This document shows, piece by piece, positions 1-5,828 of a stretch of DNA of 5,828 bases (within the stretch, counting starts at the first letter, position 1; the number at the start of each line of letters is the position of its first letter). Where the stretch lies: NCBI GenBank assembly GCA_903933995.1, contig CAIZMD010000688.1, positions 1 to 5,828 of the forward strand, given 5' to 3'. Source of the DNA: an uncultured Bacteroidota bacterium. GTDB taxonomy: Bacteria; Bacteroidota; Bacteroidia; Chitinophagales; Chitinophagaceae. Made by a program: the position numbers and the translations under genes. The notes beneath the pieces are model-generated. The model had not been told where the DNA came from. It searched no databases and saw only the letters and a program-made list of their open reading frames with translations.

Positions 1-1
1 A

Positions 2-985
2 GCAATAAATGATGCTGCAGCTAATGCGGTTACTTCATTACCTGCTTCAAATGGGTATGAGAAAAGCAGTCTTGCACAATTACAACAAGCTATGGCAGCT
101 ACTTCGGATTAGCCAACTAAAAGAAATATTCTCAATGCTGCATCCAGAATCAATGACGCAGCAAGCTATCAATACATTAGTCAGTTTTTAGCGGATCATG
201 ATTTGCGTGGCGATGCAGCCAATGCATTAGCCAGATTAGCATTGGGTAATAACAGCATTCGCGGAGCCAAAGTGAGCAGCAGTTTGGAAAAAGCATTTCC
301 TTTTTTAAATGGGGTAGACAGTGCCATTCTTTCTAGAAAATTAGTGGAAGCTGATTTGGTAAAACCTACAGGTAATATCGCCATTGGCGTAATCACTTCT
401 GAAGAAAAACAAGCGGGTTTTAAAGTCTTGTTTGATGGAACCAATACCAATCAGTGGACAGGGAATACCGCTGGCTACTTAGTAGAAGACGGAGCCTTGG
501 TGGTACACCCAGAAATCAAAGGAGGTAATTTGTATACCAAGGATGAGTTTGGCAATTTTGTATATCGCTTTGAATTCTTGCTCACCCCTGGCGCTAATAA
601 CGGCATTGGCATTCGCGCTCCACTAGAAGGTGATGCGGCTTATGTGGGTATGGAAATTCAAGTTTTGGATAATGAGGCAGATAAATACAAGGCTTTGGAA
701 AAATACCAATACCATGGTTCTGTCTATGGCGTGATTCCTGCCAGACGTGGTTATTTAAAATCACCAGGACAATGGAATACTGAAGAAATTAGCATCAAGG
801 GTTCTGCTATAAAAGTAACCCTGAATGGCGTAGTAATTTTAGAAGGAGATATTGCAGAAGCTTCTAAGAATGGAACTATTGATCATAAAGAACATACAGG
901 TCTTTTAAGACCCATTGGCCATATTGGTTTCTTGGGTCATGGAGATGTAGTGAAGTTTAGGAATATGCGCATCAAGCCTTTATAG
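2..985 (+). CDS. HEAT-like repeat + DUF1080 (3-keto-disaccharide hydrolase family) protein, 5'-partial, interrupted by an in-frame TAG
   Basis: The frame is open from the left edge, so the true start lies outside the window. Codons 2-109 and 113-415 read as alanine- and leucine-rich helical sequence typical of HEAT-like repeats (RINDAASYQYISQFL, ANALARLALGNN). From about 416 to the stop the protein is a DUF1080 domain (PF06439): opening GFKVLFDGT, then GYLVEDGALVVHP, NNGIGIRAP, YHGSVYGVIPA, WNTEEISIKG, and the closing GHIGFLGHG with KFRNMRIKPL. Known members of this family hydrolyse 3-keto-glycosides in periplasmic sugar oxidation routes; the substrate here cannot be read. A TAG at 110-112 splits the frame. 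Sequence on both sides continues the same repeat-like protein in the same frame, so I treat this as one gene, either a recent pseudogene or one with a base error. After the TAG the first possible start is a TTG at 203, inside the repeats; the first ATG lies well inside DUF1080. A separate downstream gene is therefore unlikely. Family assignment is firm; whether the gene is functional is open. Confidence 0.85.
110..112 (+). other. In-frame amber codon inside the HEAT/DUF1080 gene
   Basis: The upstream frame ends ...QAMAATSD then TAG, and the same frame resumes at once with PTKRNILNAASRI. No frame change is needed to join the two halves, so one base substitution (for example TCG to TAG or CAG to TAG) explains it. 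TAG serves as the normal terminator of this gene (983-985) and of the sensor kinase (3839-3841), which argues against a recoded genetic code. Confidence 0.8.
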
Positions 986-1010
986 TACTTATGGGCTTGC
1001 TTATTCGTTG

Positions 1011-1069
1011 TTGCAACAGGTATACTTCTGTTTTACCTATTGCAAAAATCAATAATTTTTAGTAGATTG
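1011..1069 (+). promoter_or_regulatory. Possible promoter elements upstream of the sensor kinase
   Basis: The 105-bp spacer 986-1090 is the only intergenic DNA in the window. Two weak matches to the Bacteroidetes promoter pattern (TTG, about 20 bases, TAnnTTTG) can be drawn: TTG 1040-1042 with TAGATTG 1063-1069, and TTG 1011-1013 with TACCTATTG 1034-1042. Both have a 20-base gap and neither matches the -7 box exactly. The palindromic hexamer TTGCAA occurs at 1011-1016 and again at 1040-1045, which might be a paired site or chance. No Shine-Dalgarno sequence precedes the ATG at 1091, as is usual in this phylum. Confidence 0.25.
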
Positions 1070-1090
1070 TAAAGCATCGAATGTTTTACT

Positions 1091-3841
1091 ATGCTAAAAG
1101 CGTCCCCTAAATCGCTTGTCTTTTTGGCATTCATCATAATGCTGGGGATATTCATTGGATTTTATGCGTGGTTGAGTTTTGATTTAAAAGGGAATTTGAA
1201 TTATGCCCGCAATGAAAGAATGGTCTTAAACAATCTTGCTTGTTTAGACAAACTCAATTCATCCATTACCCAAATTGAAAGGAATCAACGCCCAGACGCC
1301 ATTCAAAAAAAAATAGCTACTATTCAAGAAATAGTAAAAAGTTATAGCACAGCTTTTGATGCTGTAACAATGTTGAAAAAGAACTGCGGTAGCCAGTATT
1401 TGAATTGTGCAGACGTGGAAGATCTGGATTCTCTATTGAAATTGAAAGAGTCTATTTCAAAAAAAGTTATTTTTCTAAGCGCCAACAACAGACCGGATAG
1501 CGCCATTCAATTGCTTATTTCTGCAAATGACAGTTCTTTGGTCAATAGTTTTTTTAACAAGTACAATAGTTTTTTTAAAAGTCAACAAGACCAACTCTTA
1601 ATCGTACAAAATTTGCATCAACAACAAATAGTGGATGCCAACAGGGTTTTGATTTTTATAGCCATTCTGACCATCTGTTTCTTTGGTTTTAGTATGTGGT
1701 GGTTATTAGAGCAGATTACCCAAAAAGACAATTTATTAGAAGAAAACAAATCCTATATAGGCATTATTCAAAAGAATACGGCTGCTATTAAAAAGTTGCA
1801 AGAGAAAGAACATTTAATGGCCGTATCGCTTAAGCAAAGCAACGAATTATTAGAAGGTCAAGTAAATAATCAAACTCAATTAATTACTGATGTGTTTGAG
1901 AGAATAAAGCAGGTTCATCTTGGTACTGATAGTCAATTGAATATTGTATACGCTAATGGTAGATTGGATGATGTATTTGGTGTTGATACAAATGAATTAT
2001 TTGGAAAACCCATTAATCAGTTTCTTTTTAAATTGGCTGGTGATGCTTTGACAAATCTTTTGAAAGATGGTAGACCTGTTGTTGGCAAGTCAAATCTAGA
2101 ATTTATTCACCCTCAAAATGGTAAATGGTATGATGCTAGTATCTATTATGCAGATAATGGTATTTCCATGATTATTAGAAATATTAATAAGAATAAATTA
2201 GACGAATTGGCATTGTATAAATCTAGGCAGATGTATGAGTTCATTAGTAAGGCTAATGAAATTATTCTTCATGCTAAAAGAGCGGATGATTTGTTTTCTC
2301 AAATATGTGAACTTTCTGTAAGTAACAAAGACATTCTATTTACTTGGATTGGTATTCCTGATGATGTAACCAAATTAGTTAAACCACTTTTATGGGCAGG
2401 TCAAGGATCAGGTTATTTGACTGCCATTAAAAATATCACTACTACAGATACCCCAACAGGCAGGGGGCCATCTGGTAAAGCTATCCGTGATGGAATCCAT
2501 TATTATTGTAATGATATAGAGCATGACCCTTCCATGGAAATCTGGCGGGCTGAAGCTTTGTCTAGGGGATTCAAATCTTCCATTGCATTGCCCATAAAAA
2601 CAAATGGCAAAGTTGTAGCATTAATTACCATGTATGCAGCAGCTGCTAATTATTTTACCAATGAACAAATTGGCCTGCTCTTAAATGTTACTGAAAATAT
2701 CAGCTTTGCATTACAAACATTTTATAATGATGGACAAAGGAAAAAAACAGAATTACAGTTATTAAAGCTCTCACAAGCCATTGAGCAAAGTTCTGCTTCC
2801 GTGGTCATCTCCGATCTTGAAGGGAAAATTGAATATGTAAACCCAGCGTTCTGCAACTTAACTGGTTATAGTATGGAAGAAGCCATAGGGCAAAATCCAA
2901 GAATCCTGAAAACGGGTAGAACTTCTGAATTTGAATACCTCCAACTTTGGCAAACCATCATAGACAAAAAAACATGGCATGGGGAGTTTTGTAACAAAAA
3001 GAAAAACGGAGAATTGTATTGGGAATATGCGGTAATATCTCCCATCCTAAATCAAAATGGAGAGGTTACCAATTATGTTGCGGTTAAAGAAAATATTACT
3101 GAACGCAAAAGATTAGAAGAAGAGCAACAAAGAATGACGGTTGATCTTTTACAGCGAAACAAAGACTTAGAACAATTTTCCTATATGCTCTCTCACAATA
3201 TTAGAGGTCCTTTGACCAATATATTAGGTTTGATTGCCGCAGTTAGAGGAGGACTGATAAAATCTGAAGAGGAATTGATCATGAATGGCATTTCAAAATC
3301 TGCAGATTCCATGGATCAGGTAATAAAAGATGTAACAGAAATATTACAAATCAGAAAATTTAGTGTAGAATCTAAGGAAACCATTGACATGTATGCTGTT
3401 TTTGAAAATGTTAAGAGTACCCTCCATAACTTGATAACAGAGAAAGATGCCATCATTGAAACAGATTTTTCTAAAATCAATCATATTTATAATATTCAAA
3501 CCTATCTTGAAAATATTTTTTATCATCTTTTATTGAATGGTCTAAAATTTGCCAAACCTGGACAGATTCCAAAAATTCTAGTCTGGACGGAACAGGACCT
3601 AGATGAATGTCTTATACATGTTAGAGACGAGGGAATTGGTATTGATCTTTCTAAACACCATGAACACATGTTTAGGTTATACAAAAAACTTAATTTGAAT
3701 ATAGAGGGAAGAGGCATTGGTTTATTTATGGTAAAAACCCAATTGGAATTTATGGGTGGCAATATTCAGGTGTATAGTGAACCTGGAATGTGGACAGAGT
3801 TTCTAATTCGTTTGCCGTTGACTCCAAAAGACATAATTTAG
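1091..3841 (+). CDS. Membrane-bound orphan sensor histidine kinase (TM-sensor-TM-PAS-GAF-PAS-HisKA-like-HATPase)
   Basis: Complete at 916 residues. The ATG at 1091 is chosen because it directly precedes a short basic segment and the first membrane helix (about 9-30). Residues 32-182 form a mostly helical, presumably periplasmic region resembling CHASE3-type sensors, with Cys99 and Cys106 close together. A second TM (about 184-206) leads into a coiled coil (210-265). Then come a weak PAS domain (about 268-366), a GAF domain (385-545; GRGPSGKAIRDG, CNDIEHDP, GFKSSIALPI) and a clear PAS/PAC (562-672; YVNPAFCNLTGYS, ENITERKRLEEE). The kinase core has His702 in SHNIRGPLTN, an N box around Asn816, a G1 box DEGIGID (846-852) in place of DNGIGID, and a G2 box GRGIGL (873-878). 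It should autophosphorylate on His702 and pass phosphate to a separate response regulator. It has no receiver domain and no co-oriented regulator beside it, so it is an orphan here. The gene ends overlapping the convergent HTCS gene. Class is sure; signal and partner are unknown. Confidence 0.93.
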   Translation: MLKASPKSLVFLAFIIMLGIFIGFYAWLSFDLKGNLNYARNERMVLNNLACLDKLNSSITQIERNQRPDAIQKKIATIQEIVKSYSTAFDAVTMLKKNCGSQYLNCADVEDLDSLLKLKESISKKVIFLSANNRPDSAIQLLISANDSSLVNSFFNKYNSFFKSQQDQLLIVQNLHQQQIVDANRVLIFIAILTICFFGFSMWWLLEQITQKDNLLEENKSYIGIIQKNTAAIKKLQEKEHLMAVSLKQSNELLEGQVNNQTQLITDVFERIKQVHLGTDSQLNIVYANGRLDDVFGVDTNELFGKPINQFLFKLAGDALTNLLKDGRPVVGKSNLEFIHPQNGKWYDASIYYADNGISMIIRNINKNKLDELALYKSRQMYEFISKANEIILHAKRADDLFSQICELSVSNKDILFTWIGIPDDVTKLVKPLLWAGQGSGYLTAIKNITTTDTPTGRGPSGKAIRDGIHYYCNDIEHDPSMEIWRAEALSRGFKSSIALPIKTNGKVVALITMYAAAANYFTNEQIGLLLNVTENISFALQTFYNDGQRKKTELQLLKLSQAIEQSSASVVISDLEGKIEYVNPAFCNLTGYSMEEAIGQNPRILKTGRTSEFEYLQLWQTIIDKKTWHGEFCNKKKNGELYWEYAVISPILNQNGEVTNYVAVKENITERKRLEEEQQRMTVDLLQRNKDLEQFSYMLSHNIRGPLTNILGLIAAVRGGLIKSEEELIMNGISKSADSMDQVIKDVTEILQIRKFSVESKETIDMYAVFENVKSTLHNLITEKDAIIETDFSKINHIYNIQTYLENIFYHLLLNGLKFAKPGQIPKILVWTEQDLDECLIHVRDEGIGIDLSKHHEHMFRLYKKLNLNIEGRGIGLFMVKTQLEFMGGNIQVYSEPGMWTEFLIRLPLTPKDII
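1543..1584 (+). repeat. Tandem 21-nt (one heptad) repeat with two T7 tracts
   Basis: The 15-mer CAATAGTTTTTTTAA occurs at 1543-1557 and again at 1564-1578, exactly 21 bases apart. In the kinase it encodes NSFFNKY followed by NSFFKSQ, so one helical heptad of the periplasmic domain appears duplicated. Each copy contains seven consecutive T residues, a slippage-prone run. The last six bases of the two units differ (caagta and aagtca), so the duplication is not fresh. Confidence 0.7.
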
Positions 3842-3869
3842 GATTGATGCATAAATTCTGTTGGAGTTA
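3819..3869. terminator. Imperfect inverted repeat across the overlapping convergent stop codons (possible bidirectional terminator)
   Basis: ACTCCAA at 3821-3827 is complementary to TTGGAGT at 3861-3867, and can be extended by a G-T and a T-A pair to 3819 and 3869. Inside it, AATTTA (3835-3840) pairs with TAAATT (3852-3857) around an 11-base loop. The stem covers both stop codons. The only T run is six T at 3880-3885, about 12 bases past the stem on the plus strand; there is none at the other side, so it is not a standard intrinsic terminator. The outer arms both encode Thr-Pro near the two C-termini, so the repeat could be coincidence. Confidence 0.25.
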
Positions 3870-5828
3870 CTCCATATTGTTTTTTAAACTCCTTGCTAAA
3901 ATACTTTCGGTCATTATAGCCCACTTGATAGGCAATTTCTGCAATGGTCAATTCTTTCTTCATCAAAAGTTCCGCAGCTTTTTTCATTCTAATGAGTTTG
4001 ATGAAATCATTGACAGAAAGGTCTGATACCGCTTTTAATTTCTTGTACAAAATTGGAGCACTCATGGCCACTTTTCTGGATAACATAGTTACCCCAAATT
4101 CAGGGTTCTCCAAATGCTCATGAATCAATTGCACCACTTTGTCATAAAATTCTCTATCAACCGTACTCATGAATTGATGTTGATCCTCAGCTTGTTCATT
4201 CACAGTAGGCATGCTACTGATTTGTAGGCTGAATTTCTGCCGCATATTTTCTCTTAGCGTGAGTAGATTTCTAATATGAAGTTCTAATACTTTTGTGCTA
4301 AAAGGTTTGGTTAGATAACTATCGGCTCCATTTTCTAAACCGGCTATTTGGTCATCCTGTGTGGTCTTAGCCGTGAGTAAAATTACTGGAATATGTGAAG
4401 TTCTAGCATCTGTTTTCAATTTTTCACATAATTCATATCCATCCATTAACGGCATCATTACATCACTTAAAATCAAATCAGGTATTTCTACAATTGCTTT
4501 TTCCCAAGCTTCTAATCCATTTTTACAAAGAATAGTTTGATACTGATCTTCAAATGTCTCTGCTAATATTTGGCTTAGGTCTGGATTGTCTTCTGCAATA
4601 AGTAATGAAAATTTATTTTGGGTAAGGGGTAAGATTAATGCATCACTATTAACTGGCGTGGGAATATTGTTTATTGAATCTATTTGATTTGCATCATGTG
4701 TTGGAATCAATTCCTTCTGTTCAAAATGCTTATTTCCTTTTAGCATGATAACCGTAAAACTAGTATGCCCATCCTGATTCTTGTTAGCTGGTATGCTTTT
4801 TACAGAAATTTCTCCGTGATGTAATTCAATAATATTTTTTGAAAGAGCAAGTCCAATACCGTATCCTGTATTCTGTATTCCATGGTCGGCAACTTGAAAG
4901 AAATTGGTAAATAATTTATCAAGATATTCTGGGTGAATACCTCTGCCATTATCAGATACTTGTACTTGAATTTTTTTATCTGTTTCTGAAATTGCAAGTG
5001 TAACTGATCCGCCTTCTTGAGTAAATTTAATTGCGTTATTGAGTAAATTGAAAAACACTTTTTCTAATTGTTGTGGGTCAAAGTAGGCAGTAATATTTGT
5101 TGTTGAATAGTGAAATTTCAGCAAAATATTTTTTGCTAAAGCAGCTTCTTCAAAATTATTTTGAATATGCTGCAAAAATTCAACTAGGTTATAAGCACTA
5201 ATTTCTAAGTTTAAGTGATTGGTCTCCGCTTTTCTAAAATCCATTAACTCCCTAACAAGTCTTAGTAACTGATTGGTATTTGATTTAACTAGTTTTAATT
5301 TCTCCTTGTTTTGATTATCTAATTGATTGCTCTCACTGATTTTGTCTATAGGAGACATGATCAGGGTTAAATGAGTTAGAATCTCATGTGATACGTTTGT
5401 AAAAAAATTCATTTTTACTTGGTGTAATTCTTCTTCTTTTTCAAGCAAGGCCCTGAAAAAGTAAAATCGGTATACAAATAGTAGAATGAGTAAAAAGCTA
5501 CAAGCGTAGAAGCAATATGCCCACCATGTAAGCCAGAAAGGAGGATGCATATTTATTTTAATACTGATGGGCGTACCCCAAACTCCATCATTATTCGCTC
5601 CTTTAATAGTTAAAAGGTATTTACCATAGGGAAGGTTACTATAAGTAATAAAATTATTCTCTGTTTCTATCCATTCTTTATCATAACCCTCTAATTGAAA
5701 TTGGTATCTATTTTTATTGCTTTTGATAAAATTGAGCAATGCAAATTCTATGGTAAATACGTTTTGGTGGTATTTAAAATTCGTCTCCTTGCTAACGGCT
5801 ATGTTTTCCTTTAATACCCCAGTTTCAT
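3838..5828 (-). CDS. Hybrid two-component system regulator (HTCS: Y_Y_Y-TM-HisKA-HATPase-REC-AraC HTH), 5'-partial
   Basis: The frame is open to the right edge; 662 residues are visible. A TTG at 5739 would give a 633-residue product, but the 29 codons upstream of it (ending NVFTIEFALLNF) continue the family sequence, so it is not the start. Counting from the edge: Y_Y_Y domain to about 92 (YQFQLEGYDKEW), one TM at about 101-125, HisKA with His147 in NVSHEILTHLTLI, HATPase at about 250-365 (NLLNNAIKF, SDNGRGI, GYGIGLALSKN), receiver at about 406-520 (acidic pair Glu412/Asp413, phosphoacceptor Asp455 in LSDVMMP, Thr485, Lys507 in TKPF), and an AraC/HTH_18 DNA-binding domain at 579-660 (IAEIAYQVGYND). 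Full-length HTCS proteins carry periplasmic beta-propeller repeats before Y_Y_Y, expected beyond the edge. The well-studied members sense carbohydrate fragments and activate nearby utilisation genes. The H box is odd: Leu and His stand where Arg and Pro are usual. The gene converges on the sensor kinase, and the stop TAA (complement of 3838-3840) overlaps the kinase's TAG. Confidence 0.95.
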   Translation of the reverse strand, partial: ETGVLKENIAVSKETNFKYHQNVFTIEFALLNFIKSNKNRYQFQLEGYDKEWIETENNFITYSNLPYGKYLLTIKGANNDGVWGTPISIKINMHPPFWLTWWAYCFYACSFLLILLFVYRFYFFRALLEKEEELHQVKMNFFTNVSHEILTHLTLIMSPIDKISESNQLDNQNKEKLKLVKSNTNQLLRLVRELMDFRKAETNHLNLEISAYNLVEFLQHIQNNFEEAALAKNILLKFHYSTTNITAYFDPQQLEKVFFNLLNNAIKFTQEGGSVTLAISETDKKIQVQVSDNGRGIHPEYLDKLFTNFFQVADHGIQNTGYGIGLALSKNIIELHHGEISVKSIPANKNQDGHTSFTVIMLKGNKHFEQKELIPTHDANQIDSINNIPTPVNSDALILPLTQNKFSLLIAEDNPDLSQILAETFEDQYQTILCKNGLEAWEKAIVEIPDLILSDVMMPLMDGYELCEKLKTDARTSHIPVILLTAKTTQDDQIAGLENGADSYLTKPFSTKVLELHIRNLLTLRENMRQKFSLQISSMPTVNEQAEDQHQFMSTVDREFYDKVVQLIHEHLENPEFGVTMLSRKVAMSAPILYKKLKAVSDLSVNDFIKLIRMKKAAELLMKKELTIAEIAYQVGYNDRKYFSKEFKKQYGVTPTEFMHQS

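Noticed and set aside
1..112. Recoding of TAG to an amino acid, as in some phages
   Set aside because: Two genes in the window end with TAG at natural C-termini, so a local nonsense mutation or base error is simpler.
9..191. 60-residue plus-strand reading frame at the left edge
   Set aside because: It is a shadow in another frame of the HEAT-like/DUF1080 gene. The frame starting at position 2 gives repeat-like protein on both sides of the TAG, while this one gives no recognisable sequence.
196..450. 84-residue minus-strand reading frame opposite the DUF1080 gene
   Set aside because: Antisense to well-supported coding sequence, with no recognisable domain or promoter.
974..998. AAGCC/GGCTT inverted repeat around the DUF1080 stop codon as a terminator
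   Set aside because: Only 5 bp of stem, a 15-base loop and no following T run; too weak to call.
3344..3762. Two minus-strand reading frames opposite the kinase catalytic core (3344-3526 and 3523-3762)
   Set aside because: They lie opposite conserved HATPase sequence and their products look like random translation.
3790..4026. 78-residue plus-strand reading frame across the convergent junction
   Set aside because: It lies antisense to the AraC HTH of the HTCS and overlaps the kinase C-terminus out of frame; no family features.
4800..4997. 65-residue minus-strand reading frame inside the HTCS gene
   Set aside because: Out-of-frame shadow of the HATPase domain.
5737..5739. TTG at this position as the start of the HTCS gene
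   Set aside because: The frame continues upstream to the window edge with family-typical sequence (NVFTIEFALLNF), so the gene simply runs out of the window.

Overview
The window looks like a piece of a Bacteroidota chromosome, most likely from the Chitinophagaceae or a close relative. This rests on AT-rich coding sequence, start sites without clear Shine-Dalgarno sequences, a one-component hybrid two-component system (HTCS) regulator, a DUF1080 protein fused to HEAT-like repeats, and a sensor kinase whose H box is of the 'SHNIRGPL' kind common in that phylum. The genus-level guess is inference only.

Layout: (1) Positions 2-985, plus strand, hold the 3' part of a gene for a HEAT-like/DUF1080 (3-keto-disaccharide hydrolase family) protein. 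Its reading frame is broken by one in-frame TAG at 110-112. (2) Positions 986-1090 are a short intergenic spacer with only weak promoter-like elements. (3) Positions 1091-3841, plus strand, encode a complete membrane-bound orphan sensor histidine kinase of 916 residues: TM, helical periplasmic domain, TM, PAS, GAF, PAS, kinase core. (4) Positions 3838-5828, minus strand, encode the C-terminal 662 residues of an HTCS regulator: Y_Y_Y, TM, HisKA, HATPase, receiver, AraC-type HTH. Its 5' end lies beyond the right edge. Genes 3 and 4 converge and their stop codons overlap, so no spacer separates them.

The HTCS regulators studied so far mostly sense glycan fragments and switch on nearby carbohydrate-utilisation genes, and DUF1080 proteins act on 3-keto-glycosides. 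A sugar-related neighbourhood is therefore plausible, but no transporter, SusC/D pair or other enzyme is visible to confirm it. The sensor kinase has no receiver domain and no adjacent response regulator in its own orientation.

I see no new defence system, mobile element, CRISPR array or structural RNA. The points most worth checking are the in-frame amber in the DUF1080 gene, the altered H box of the HTCS, the two-cysteine loop in the kinase sensor domain, a 21-nt (one heptad) repeat in that domain, and the different codon composition of the first PAS region.
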